Source: Sphingomonas sp. Leaf33 (GTDB taxonomy: Bacteria > Pseudomonadota > Alphaproteobacteria > Sphingomonadales > Sphingomonadaceae). Taken from it: DNA of 64,000 nucleotides. The DNA lies in the NCBI RefSeq assembly GCF_001421785.1, contig NZ_LMLB01000001.1, positions 331,137 through 395,136 on the forward strand. Reading direction: 5' to 3'. A program made the translations under genes and the position numbers. Every line of letters begins with the position of its first letter. Positions within the stretch are counted from its first letter, which is position 1. Shown piece by piece: positions 1-9,417 of the stretch. The notes under the pieces are model-generated. The model was not told the origin of the DNA and did not search any database. It saw only the letters and a list, made by a program, of their open reading frames with translations.

Positions 1-1
1 C

Positions 2-427
2 GATGGGCAGGCGGTGTCGGCGATGGAGTTCGGGCTGCTGCCGCACACCCAGACCTCGATGATCGCCGGCGGCGACGTGGCGTACCACGACTATGAAGGC
101 ATCGCGACCGACCTGGAGGAGCGCGAGCGGCTGGTCGCCGATCTCGGCCACAAGAACGCGATGATCCTGCGCAACCACGGGACGCTGGCGGTCGGCGATT
201 CGGTCGCGTCCTGTTTCCTGCGGCTCTATTTCCTGGAGCGGGCGTGCGAGGCGCAGGTGAAGATGCTGTCGGCGGGGCGCGAGAACCTGAACACGCCGCC
301 GCAGGGTACGCCGGAAAAGGTCGCGGGTCAGTCGGCTCCGGCCGGCCTCGGTATGCTGGCGAAGGCGCTCGCATGGCCGGCGCTGCTCAGAAAGCTCGAC
401 CGGATCGATGCGAGCTTCCGGGACTGA
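2..427 (+). CDS. Class II aldolase/adducin family protein (C-terminal part)
   Basis: This reading frame is open from the left edge, so the gene starts outside the window. The visible 141 codons carry the C-terminal part of a class II aldolase/adducin head domain. A segment reading NAMILRNHGTLAVG is typical of the zinc-dependent fuculose-phosphate aldolase fold, in which a histidine in this loop helps to bind the metal. The substrate cannot be told from the tail alone; many sphingomonad members are uncharacterised. The frame ends at a TGA and the next gene is convergent. An internal GTG at position 14 is not a credible start, because it falls inside the conserved domain. Confidence 0.85.
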   Translation, partial: DGQAVSAMEFGLLPHTQTSMIAGGDVAYHDYEGIATDLEERERLVADLGHKNAMILRNHGTLAVGDSVASCFLRLYFLERACEAQVKMLSAGRENLNTPPQGTPEKVAGQSAPAGLGMLAKALAWPALLRKLDRIDASFRD

Positions 428-444
428 GTCTTTTCGACAGAAAA

Positions 445-711
445 TTACTGCCGTCGCCCGCGCCCCTTGGTCATCGGGTCGGGCTTCCTGGGCTTCACCC
501 AGCCTTCGGGCGGCGAGTAGCGGGCCTGGCTGGTGCCGAGGCCCATCGCACCCGGTTGCTGGCGCGTCAGGCCGCTGGTGTCGGCGTCCGGCGCATCGCC
601 GCCGCCGCGCAGCAGGCTGATCTCGTCGCGCAGGGCCCGCGCCCTCTCGAAATCGAGCGCGGCGGCGGCAGCGTCCATACGGGCCTGAAGGTCGGCGAGG
701 CGGTCGGTCAT
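445..711 (-). CDS. UVR-motif (UvrB/UvrC) domain protein
   Basis: A small protein of 88 residues. Residues 1-35 form one UVR helical hairpin, with the acid/alanine pattern LDFERARALRDEI seen in the UvrB-UvrC interaction motif and in McsA-type proteins. The rest is proline- and arginine-rich and looks disordered, ending in a basic RGRRQ tail. No nuclease or ATPase domain is present, so this is not UvrB or UvrC itself. It may act as a protein-protein adaptor, but no function is established. It lies 6 bases downstream of the serine hydrolase gene on the same strand and is probably co-transcribed with it. Confidence 0.75.
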   Translation of the reverse strand: MTDRLADLQARMDAAAAALDFERARALRDEISLLRGGGDAPDADTSGLTRQQPGAMGLGTSQARYSPPEGWVKPRKPDPMTKGRGRRQ

Positions 712-717
712 GGCGGA

Positions 718-1866
718 TCAACGCGCAGGCAGCGCCAGTCGCTCCTCCTCGGCGCTGAACCGCGAGCGTCTGCCTTTGCTCCCGTCCGGCACGGCGGTGG
801 CGAAGAACGCGACGCCGCGGCCCGACGCGCGGTCGATCCACAGGCCGGAGCGCAAGCCATAGGCATCTCCGGCGTGGCCCACCCATGTCCGGCCGTCGCC
901 GAACAGGTCGTCCTCGCACCCCGCGACAGCGGTCGGGATCGTCTGGGTAGCCAGGCCGTAGCGGCAATAGAAGCCTTGCGAGGTGTCGCCGTTGCTGTCG
1001 TCGAAGGTCCATTCCGCCGCTTCGATCGCGGTGACGGAGGCCGGCGTCAGAAAGCCGTCGCCGTTTCGCAGCAGCATTCGCCCGATCCTGGCCAGGTCAC
1101 GCATCGAGATCCGCAGGCCGCCCTGCGGCGAGAAGATCGCACCGTTATCGCCCGCCCGATAGACGGCGAGGTCGCAGCCCTGCGCCGCCACTACCGGGCA
1201 GTCAGGCCGGCGGCCATGCAGGTCGTCGCGCGCCACGTTGCCGTTGGCGCGGTAGAGCACGACCGCCCGCGCGACCGCGGCGTCGCTGCACCCCGCACCC
1301 CAATTGTAGCAGGCGTCGAGCTTCAGCGGGGCGAGCACCTCGCGCGCCATCACGCGGTCGAAGCGATCGCCGGTCGCCCGCTCCATCACGGTCGCGATCA
1401 CGCCGAAATTGAGGTTGGTGTAGCGGAAATAGTCGCCCGGCGCGTGGGCGGCGTCCCATGCCTTCGGATCGGCCAGCGCGTCCTGCATCCGTACGCCGAG
1501 CGGCACGATGTAGTCGATGCCGTCGGTCAGGCTGGAACGATGCGACAGCAGCAGGCGCACGGTGATCGGCGCTTGCGGATGCGCAGGATTGCGCAGGCGC
1601 CACCCGAGCCAGTCCGACACGTCTCGATCGAGGTCGAGCTTCCCGGCCTCGACGAGACGCATGACGCCGAGCGCCACGACCAGCTTCGAGATGCTGGCGA
1701 CGCGGACAGGGTCGTTCGCGGTCACCCGCCGCCGTGTCGCGCGATCGGCGAGACCGCGCGCCGTGACCGAAGTCTCGCGCTCCGTATCGAAGCTGACGCG
1801 CACTTCGGCCGGTCGCATCGCACAGCCGCCGAGCATAAGCGCAAGGAGGGCGACACGCATCTTCAT
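718..1866 (-). CDS. Serine hydrolase, class C beta-lactamase-like lipoprotein
   Basis: A 382-residue protein of the beta-lactamase/D-alanyl-D-alanine carboxypeptidase (Pfam Beta-lactamase) fold. A signal peptide with lipobox LGGC places the lipidated cysteine at residue 15, so the mature protein should be membrane-anchored outside the cytoplasm. The three active-site elements are visible: S58-I-S-K61 (SxxK), Y149-T-N151 (YxN) and a late WVGHAG motif in the position of the KTG box. HxG in place of KTG is common in esterase-like members, so peptidase, esterase or weak lactamase activity are all possible. Its start codon overlaps the stop of the upstream class A-like gene by 4 bases, which indicates translational coupling. 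Confidence 0.85.
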   Translation of the reverse strand: MKMRVALLALMLGGCAMRPAEVRVSFDTERETSVTARGLADRATRRRVTANDPVRVASISKLVVALGVMRLVEAGKLDLDRDVSDWLGWRLRNPAHPQAPITVRLLLSHRSSLTDGIDYIVPLGVRMQDALADPKAWDAAHAPGDYFRYTNLNFGVIATVMERATGDRFDRVMAREVLAPLKLDACYNWGAGCSDAAVARAVVLYRANGNVARDDLHGRRPDCPVVAAQGCDLAVYRAGDNGAIFSPQGGLRISMRDLARIGRMLLRNGDGFLTPASVTAIEAAEWTFDDSNGDTSQGFYCRYGLATQTIPTAVAGCEDDLFGDGRTWVGHAGDAYGLRSGLWIDRASGRGVAFFATAVPDGSKGRRSRFSAEEERLALPAR

Positions 1867-2930
1867 CGCTGGAGCTGGAACGCGTCGAACACGGTGCGGC
1901 CGATCTCCGCCAGGCGGGCATCGCGCGTGGTCGGATCGGCGATACCGTAGGACAGCAGCGCGATCGCGACACGGTGGCCGTTCGGCAGCGTCAGCACGCC
2001 GACGTCATTGGAGATACCCGGCAGCGTACCGGTCTTGTGCGCCCAGCGCGTACCCATCGGCAGCAGCGCCTTCACGCGCTTCGTACCGGTCTTGCACCGC
2101 GCGAGCACGTCGAACAGGAAGGTCGTGGTGGCGGGTTTCAGCAACTCGCCCTTGCGCAGACGTGCGATCAGCTCGCCCATCGCCCGCGGCGTCGTGCTGT
2201 CGCGCGGATCGGCATCGAACGCGGCGTTGACCGGCCAGCGCTCGTCGTCCGACTTCCACGGTTCGACCGGCATGAAGGTGGCAAGCGCCGGTCCATCCGC
2301 CTGCTTCGGGTCGGTGGTGTGACCGCTGACATCGATCAGCAGCCGGGCGATCGTGCGGTCGACGCGCTGGCCGTCGATGCCCTTGGATTGCAGCCAGCGG
2401 GTGACCGCGGCGGGCCCGCCGACCGCCTTCAGCAACATGTCGGTCGCAGTGTTGTCGCTGACGGTCAGCGACAGTTCGATCAGGTTGGCGCCCGACAGCG
2501 CAACGCCTGCGTGCGGCAGCGTGTCGGTGATGCCGTCGGAACGGACGCGCATCCCCTCGTCCAGCATATGCATCGTCGCGAGGTTCCAGCGGCCCTTGTC
2601 GACGCCGTCCAGATAGGTCGCCGCGATCGCCAGCTTCACTGCGCTCGCCATCGGGAAGCGATTGTCGGCGTTGATGGCGAGCATCGCGCCGGTGTCGATG
2701 TCGATAGCATAGGCCCCGACCTTGCCCGCATCGGTCTTCGCGATCTGCGCGACGCGCTCCGTCAGGCCGGGCGGCAGCGTCTGCGCCGATGCCCCCGCCC
2801 CCGCGAGCGGCGCGCCCGCGAGCAGCGCGACGGCGGCGGCGAAGTTGACGAAGTTTACGCGTATGGCGCGTGAAAATTTCGTGTGAAGATTCGTCGGGCG
2901 AGTGTCGGTCGAGCGGTTGGGCCGGGTCAT
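1863..2930 (-). CDS. Class A beta-lactamase-related serine hydrolase
   Basis: From the ATG at 2930 the protein has 355 residues. It has a long basic N-terminus, then a hydrophobic signal segment (about residues 27-48, cleavage near ASAQ). Class A motifs are present: S96-A-V-K99, S158-D-N160 and K299-T-G301. The spacing from SxxK to KTG is about 40 residues longer than in TEM-type enzymes because of an insert in the omega-loop region. The usual ExxLN of that loop is not found at its normal spacing. The frame continues upstream to a TTG at 3008. I chose the ATG because an AGAGGA tract lies just before it and the signal peptide follows, though the spacing is tight. Hydrolysis of beta-lactams is likely but not certain. 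Confidence 0.8.
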   Translation of the reverse strand: MTRPNRSTDTRPTNLHTKFSRAIRVNFVNFAAAVALLAGAPLAGAGASAQTLPPGLTERVAQIAKTDAGKVGAYAIDIDTGAMLAINADNRFPMASAVKLAIAATYLDGVDKGRWNLATMHMLDEGMRVRSDGITDTLPHAGVALSGANLIELSLTVSDNTATDMLLKAVGGPAAVTRWLQSKGIDGQRVDRTIARLLIDVSGHTTDPKQADGPALATFMPVEPWKSDDERWPVNAAFDADPRDSTTPRAMGELIARLRKGELLKPATTTFLFDVLARCKTGTKRVKALLPMGTRWAHKTGTLPGISNDVGVLTLPNGHRVAIALLSYGIADPTTRDARLAEIGRTVFDAFQLQR

Positions 2931-3014
2931 TCCTCTACGCTGCACCAAAGCGGGGCGTGTAGGAAAACGGTATTTTCGGGCGTGGTCGGTTGCCGAACCG
3001 CCGTCCAACGGAAA

Positions 3015-3042
3015 GGGCCCCGGAGATCGCTCTCCGAGGCCC
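3015..3042 (-). terminator. Rho-independent terminator after pnp
   Basis: A 12-base-pair stem (one G-U pair) closes a four-base loop. On the minus strand it is followed by CTTTCC. It starts 43 bases beyond the pnp stop codon and before the beta-lactamase-related gene, so it plausibly ends the long translation operon. Confidence 0.7.
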
Positions 3043-3085
3043 CATCCTCCCCATACCTTTCCGGCACGGTATCTTGTCGAAGGAC

Positions 3086-5461
<2,376 letters not shown>

Positions 5462-5542
5462 TTGGTTTCCTTCACTCCGGCGGCCAGATGCCGGCCGGGG
5501 CCTATTTTCGAGCCAGTCGTGGCTCTTTGCTTGCCCTCCCAA

Positions 5543-5637
5543 CCCGTTCGGGCTGAGCCTGTCGAAGCCCTGTCCTTCTTACCTCTTCCGATCCTCGAAA
5601 GAAGGGCAGCCCTTCGACAAGCTCAGGGCGAACGGGA
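5543..5637. repeat. Paired REP-like palindrome, family A (rpsO-pnp gap)
   Basis: Two inverted arms of about 38 bases (5543-5580 and 5600-5637) with core CTGAGC-nnn-GTCGAAG. The same core occurs at 17646, 27941, 39961 and 49367. It lies in the intergenic space between rpsO and pnp and would form a stable hairpin in their shared transcript, so it may influence processing or stability. Confidence 0.85.
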
Positions 5638-5711
5638 GGAGGTGTGTCGGGCGCTTGGCCGAAATGCCTCGTGCCCGAATACGACAAGGGCGCCCGGAGG
5701 CGCCCTTGGGA

Positions 5712-5981
5712 TTACTTGCGAAGGCCGAGCTTCGCGATGAGGGCCAGATAGCGATCGCCATCCGACTTGCGGAGATAATCCAGCAGCGAACGACGCTTGT
5801 TGACCATCATCAGCAGGCCGCGGCGCGAGTGGTTGTCCTTCGCGTGGCCCTTGAAATGCTCGGTCAGGTTGCGGATGCGCTCGGTCAGGATCGCGACCTG
5901 GACCTCGGTCGACCCGGTGTCGCCTTCGGCGCGGGCGTGGTCCTTGATGACTTCCTGGCGGCGCTCTGCGGTAATCGTCAT
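5712..5981 (-). CDS. rpsO: 30S ribosomal protein S15
   Basis: A standard 89-residue S15, which binds 16S rRNA in the central domain of the small subunit. Signature segments include [16 protein letters not shown] and [20 protein letters not shown]. The open frame runs 48 codons further upstream into truB, but the ATG at 5981 gives the normal family length and start sequence MTITAERR. It lies 22 bases after truB and 250 bases before pnp, in the usual truB-rpsO-pnp order. Confidence 0.98.
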   Translation of the reverse strand: MTITAERRQEVIKDHARAEGDTGSTEVQVAILTERIRNLTEHFKGHAKDNHSRRGLLMMVNKRRSLLDYLRKSDGDRYLALIAKLGLRK

Positions 5982-6003
5982 AAAATTCTTGTCCTCGACA
6001 TCG

Positions 6004-6996
6004 TCAGATATTGAACCCGCGGACGACACGGGCTTCCCCGTGAGTGACCTCGACCAGCGCGACCGGAGTATCCCCGAGAAGCGCGAAATACTGGCCATCG
6101 TCTGCGGCGATCCCGGCCAGCACACGCCCCTGTCGGAGCGCTCCTGCCTGGTCGGGGGAGAGGGGTAGAGCCGGGATGTCGTCCAGCCCCGCCCTCAGCG
6201 GCAGGAGTATCTGTTCAAGGGTGCGGCCCTTAGCGACTTCGTCCAATTTGTCCAGCGATATCGCTTGAGCCAGGGTGAACGGGCCGGCCTTGGTGCGGCG
6301 AAGCATGGTGACATGGCCGACCGTGCCGAGCGCGCCTGCGATGTCGCGGGCGAGGGAGCGGATGTACGTGCCCTTTGAAACATGGGCGGTGAAGGTCGCC
6401 TCTTCTAAATCCTCCCCGGCACGGGGAGGGGGACCAGCCGCAGGCTGGTGGAGGGGGGGCTCCACGGGCGACGGACTTCGCGGCCCGCCCCCTCCACCGC
6501 CTTCGGCGGTCCCCCTTCCCGTGCCGGGGAGGATTGTCAGCGAATGCACCACCACGTCCCGGCTCGCGAGCACCACGTCTTCGCCCGCGCGCGCCAAGTC
6601 ATACGCTCGCGCGCCATCGACCTTCAGTGCCGAATATTTCGGCGGCACCTGCGCGATCGGTCCGGTGAAGCGCGGCAACACCGCTTCCACCGCGGCAAGC
6701 GTCGGCCGCACGTCGCTCTCAGCGTTCACCGATCCCTCGGCATCCAGCGTATCGGTCTGCACGCCGAACCGGATCGTGAAATCATATACCTTGTCGCTGT
6801 CGAGCATCCGGCCCGCCAGCTTCGTCGCTTCGCCCAGCGCGATCGGCAGCACGCCGGTCGCCAGCGGGTCGAGCGTGCCGCCATGCCCGACCTTGGCCTT
6901 GCCATAGCCACCCTGCCGGAGTGCCCGCTTCACCGCGGACACGCCTTGCGTCGAGCCCAAGCCCAGCGGCTTGTCGAGAATCACCCAGCCATGCAT
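6004..6996 (-). CDS. truB: tRNA pseudouridine(55) synthase TruB
   Basis: Makes pseudouridine at position 55 of the T loop of tRNAs. The 330-residue protein has the catalytic motif [10 protein letters not shown] with Asp43, the YSALKVDG region near residue 121, and the [12 protein letters not shown] motif near 208. Between the second and third of these lies an odd Gly/Pro-rich stretch (about residues 156-197). It is encoded by a 126-base palindromic repeat (6409-6534) that keeps the frame. Without it the protein would be about 288 residues, nearer to other short alphaproteobacterial TruB proteins. The start lies 6 bases after the site-2 protease stop. Confidence 0.96.
   Translation of the reverse strand: MHGWVILDKPLGLGSTQGVSAVKRALRQGGYGKAKVGHGGTLDPLATGVLPIALGEATKLAGRMLDSDKVYDFTIRFGVQTDTLDAEGSVNAESDVRPTLAAVEAVLPRFTGPIAQVPPKYSALKVDGARAYDLARAGEDVVLASRDVVVHSLTILPGTGRGTAEGGGGGGPRSPSPVEPPLHQPAAGPPPRAGEDLEEATFTAHVSKGTYIRSLARDIAGALGTVGHVTMLRRTKAGPFTLAQAISLDKLDEVAKGRTLEQILLPLRAGLDDIPALPLSPDQAGALRQGRVLAGIAADDGQYFALLGDTPVALVEVTHGEARVVRGFNI
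6409..6534. repeat. Palindromic repeat, family C, inside truB
   Basis: An inverted repeat whose outer arms begin ATCCTCCCCGGCACGGGGAG at 6409 and end with its near-complement at 6534. Smaller nested hairpins lie inside. It is 126 bases long (42 codons) and contains no stop in the truB frame. A related element with AAAATCCTCCCC arms is at 48323-48449. Confidence 0.85.
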
Positions 6997-7002
6997 CGGC
7001 GG

Positions 7003-7683
7003 TCAGATAGCGACGCCGGCCAGGCTCAGGAAGCCGCCCGCGACCGCGCGGACGATCGGCACCACCGCGCGCGCGACGATGTCGGCCTGCGGCAGGATCG
7101 CGGGCAGCACGAGCAGCAGGATGATGAGCAGGGGAAAGCCGAACCGTGCCAGTTTCTGCCACCCCGGCACCGCGCTGCGCGGCAACAGCCCCTCGACGAC
7201 ATGCCCGCCGTCGAACGGCGGCAGCGGGATCAGGTTGAAGATGGCCAGGAAGACGTTGATCAGCAGGAAGTTGAGCAGGTTGCGACCGATGAACGCGGTC
7301 GTCGCATCCGCCGGTGCCGCGCCGCTGCCGGCGATGATGGCCAGGCCGATCGCAGCCAGGAGGGCGAGCAGCAGGTTGATGCCCGGCCCCGCCAGCGCGA
7401 CCAGCATCATCTGCCAGCGCGGATGGCGCAGGCGGGCAGCGACGACCGGCACCGGCTTGGCCCAGCCGAACACCGGCGCGCCGGTGACCGCCAGCAGCAG
7501 CGGCAGCGCGACCGTCCCGATCGGATCGACGTGGCGGATCGGGTTGAGCGTCAGCCGCCCGAGCCGCGCCGCGGTCGGATCGCCGAACGCGCGCGCGACC
7601 CAGCCATGCGCGACTTCGTGAAAGACGATGGCGATGACCAGTGGGATCAGCCACGTCGCGATAGTGTAGATCGTGTCGCTCAT
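7003..7683 (-). CDS. Site-2 protease family (M50) membrane metalloprotease
   Basis: A 226-residue integral membrane protein of the compact M50 type without a PDZ or CBS domain. The zinc motif is H22-E-V-A-H26. The second conserved block appears late as NLIPLPPFDGGHV, where the aspartate is the third metal ligand. About five hydrophobic segments are visible. Family members cleave substrates within the membrane; the substrate here is unknown. The ATG at 7683 overlaps the tdk stop by 4 bases. A longer open frame upstream is only the shadow of tdk. Confidence 0.9.
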   Translation of the reverse strand: MSDTIYTIATWLIPLVIAIVFHEVAHGWVARAFGDPTAARLGRLTLNPIRHVDPIGTVALPLLLAVTGAPVFGWAKPVPVVAARLRHPRWQMMLVALAGPGINLLLALLAAIGLAIIAGSGAAPADATTAFIGRNLLNFLLINVFLAIFNLIPLPPFDGGHVVEGLLPRSAVPGWQKLARFGFPLLIILLLVLPAILPQADIVARAVVPIVRAVAGGFLSLAGVAI

Positions 7684-8285
7684 GCCGCCGCGGTCGCTAG
7701 GACCAGCTCGCCGGCCAGCGCCTCTGCGAAATGCTTTCGACACAGCGCCACATAGCGGTCGTTGCCGCCGATCTCGGTCTGCGCGCCTTCGCTCGCCGCG
7801 CGCCCGTCGGCGCCGATCCGTGCGTTCATCGTCGCCTTGCGCCCGCACAGGCACACCGACTTGATCTCGATGAGGGCGTCGGCGACCGCCAGCAGCCGCG
7901 CCGAGCCCGGGAACAACGCGCCCTGGAAATCGGTGCGCAGGCCGTATGCCAGCACGGGGATGCCGACGACGTCGCAGACCCATGCCAGCTGCGTGACCTG
8001 CTCGGGCGTCAGGAACTGCGCCTCGTCGACCAGCACGCAATCGATCTTCGCGCGCGCCTGTTCTTGTGCCACGCACGCGCCGATATCGGTGTCGCCGTCG
8101 AAGGCGATCGCCGGCATGGCCAAGCCGATCCGCGACGTGATCGTCCGCGCTTCGAACCGATCGTCGATGCCTGCGGTGAACAGCATCGTCCGCATACCGC
8201 GCTCGCGGTAATTGAAGTCGGCCTGCAACAGGGTCGTCGACTTCCCCGCATTCATGCTGGCGTAGTAGAAGTAGAGCTTGGCCAT
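7680..8285 (-). CDS. tdk: Thymidine kinase
   Basis: Type II (TK1-like) thymidine kinase of 201 residues, which phosphorylates thymidine to dTMP in the salvage pathway. The Walker A motif is SMNAGKST (residues 10-17). The Walker B/catalytic segment is LVDEAQFL. A zinc-binding CLCG pair lies in the lasso region. The start overlaps the vapC stop by one base and the end overlaps the site-2 protease start, so the block vapB-vapC-tdk-protease is tightly packed. Confidence 0.95.
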   Translation of the reverse strand: MAKLYFYYASMNAGKSTTLLQADFNYRERGMRTMLFTAGIDDRFEARTITSRIGLAMPAIAFDGDTDIGACVAQEQARAKIDCVLVDEAQFLTPEQVTQLAWVCDVVGIPVLAYGLRTDFQGALFPGSARLLAVADALIEIKSVCLCGRKATMNARIGADGRAASEGAQTEIGGNDRYVALCRKHFAEALAGELVLATAAA

Positions 8286-8677
8286 CAGGTAGGAACCTCG
8301 ATCGGCAAAGGCGCGTCGGGTCCTGCGCGCTGCGCCAGCCTCCTTTCGAAGCTGACAAAGCTATCGTTACCCCCTGCCGCCACGATATGCAGCATGTCGG
8401 CGATATCGGCGCCTGCAGCGAAACGTTCGATAGCCCATAGCACGCCGGCTTCGCGCTGAACGGTAATCGTTTGCGTCGCGAGCACGAGCCTAAGGGCGGC
8501 GACGATCGCTGTCCGATCGAGACGATACGGATTGCCGCCGAGTGTCCATGCCAGTTCGAGAAGCACCGTCAGCGTCACGAAGATCTGTTCGGCTACGACC
8601 GAGTCGGCGATCGGCGATTGGACCGGATCGTCGCGCGTGATCCAGCGGACGAGGATATTTGTGTCGACAGCCTTCAC
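8285..8677 (-). CDS. vapC: Type II toxin, PIN-domain ribonuclease (VapC family)
   Basis: A 130-residue PIN domain protein. Acidic residues expected to bind the active-site magnesium are in place: D5 in VDTNILVRW, E41 in LLELAW, and D91/D94 in the GADIADML segment. VapC toxins cleave tRNA or rRNA when not held by the antitoxin; the target here cannot be read from sequence. It overlaps the upstream antitoxin gene by 4 bases and tdk by 1 base. Pairing with an AbrB-fold partner is the usual VapBC arrangement. Confidence 0.92.
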   Translation of the reverse strand: MKAVDTNILVRWITRDDPVQSPIADSVVAEQIFVTLTVLLELAWTLGGNPYRLDRTAIVAALRLVLATQTITVQREAGVLWAIERFAAGADIADMLHIVAAGGNDSFVSFERRLAQRAGPDAPLPIEVPT

Positions 8678-8952
8678 GAACGAAACATATCTTCGCCTGA
8701 CGCCATTCGACGCGCGGCATCCTTCATATCGTCTAGCGATGCCGGCGGGCCTTCGTGTCGATAGAGTTTTTTGAATCCGGCCACTGCCTGGTCGGGCGTC
8801 AGCGTCTTGGCCGATCGCTTTCGACGGAAGGTGACGCCGTCCTCATGCTCGATCACTTCGAGATCGAGGCCAGCCGTCCAACCAAGCCGATGCCGCGTGG
8901 CGACCGGAACGACGACTTGCCCCTTTTCCGAAAGTTTCGTGAACGCGTTCAT
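8674..8952 (-). CDS. vapB: AbrB/MazE-type antitoxin of the vapBC pair
   Basis: A 92-residue protein. Residues 1-45 form a swapped-hairpin AbrB/SpoVT DNA-binding domain (KLSEKGQVVVPVATRHRLG). The C-terminal half, with alternating charged residues, is the likely toxin-binding tail. Such antitoxins usually repress their own promoter, and a perfect palindrome (8955-8974) lies 2 bases before the start codon. The gene follows rbfA with 21 bases between them. Confidence 0.9.
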   Translation of the reverse strand: MNAFTKLSEKGQVVVPVATRHRLGWTAGLDLEVIEHEDGVTFRRKRSAKTLTPDQAVAGFKKLYRHEGPPASLDDMKDAARRMASGEDMFRS

Positions 8953-8954
8953 CC

Positions 8955-8974
8955 AGGTAAGATGCGTCTTACCT
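8955..8974. promoter_or_regulatory. Perfect inverted repeat at the vapB start, candidate operator
   Basis: Eight-base arms AGGTAAGA and TCTTACCT around TGCG. The repeat starts 2 bases from the vapB ATG and reaches into the last base of the rbfA stop codon. It fits an AbrB-type autoregulation site, but it could also form a hairpin in the rbfA transcript. No -35/-10 boxes stand out. Confidence 0.5.
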
Positions 8975-9366
8975 CACGCGCCGTCAAGGTCGCGCGCCAC
9001 CTGCTCCGATCGCAGGATCGTGTCGATGTGCGTGCCTTCGTCGAAGCTTTCATCGGCCAGGAATTTGAGCTTGGCCGCGTATTTCATCTTCACGCGGGTG
9101 GCGACTTCGCGCTGGAGATAGGCGGTGTTGGTGCGAAGCGCCTTGATGACGACGGCCTCGTCCTTGCCGAGCAGCGGCTTCACGAACACGGTCGCGTGGC
9201 GCAGGTCGGGGGACATGCGCACTTCGGTGACGCTGACCATGTGACTGGTCAGCACATCGTCATGCACATCGCCGCGCGCGAAAATCTCGCTCAGGATATG
9301 GCGGACCTGTTCGCCGACACGCAGCGTACGGACGGATTTCTCGCCGGTTTCGGATTTCTGGACCAT
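8974..9366 (-). CDS. rbfA: Ribosome-binding factor A
   Basis: A 130-residue KH-like protein that binds the 30S subunit late in its maturation, near the 5' end of 16S rRNA. The order [18 protein letters not shown], then a [18 protein letters not shown] core, then a THIDTILR end, is typical of the family. It follows infB by 51 bases, in the canonical order. Unlike the usual alphaproteobacterial layout, the next gene is not truB but an inserted vapBC-tdk-protease block. Confidence 0.96.
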   Translation of the reverse strand: MVQKSETGEKSVRTLRVGEQVRHILSEIFARGDVHDDVLTSHMVSVTEVRMSPDLRHATVFVKPLLGKDEAVVIKALRTNTAYLQREVATRVKMKYAAKLKFLADESFDEGTHIDTILRSEQVARDLDGA

Positions 9367-9382
9367 CTAGCCTTCGCTTAGC

Positions 9383-9405
9383 CCCCTCCCCGGCTCGGGG
9401 AGGGG
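9383..9405. repeat. Short palindrome in the infB-rbfA gap
   Basis: Perfect 10-base arms, CCCCTCCCCG and CGGGGAGGGG, around three bases. The sequence resembles the arm core of the family C repeats at 6409 and 48323 and may be a solo remnant. It would form a very stable hairpin between infB and rbfA in the message. There is no T run, so a terminator is unlikely. Confidence 0.7.
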
Positions 9406-9417
9406 ACCTGGAGTTGC

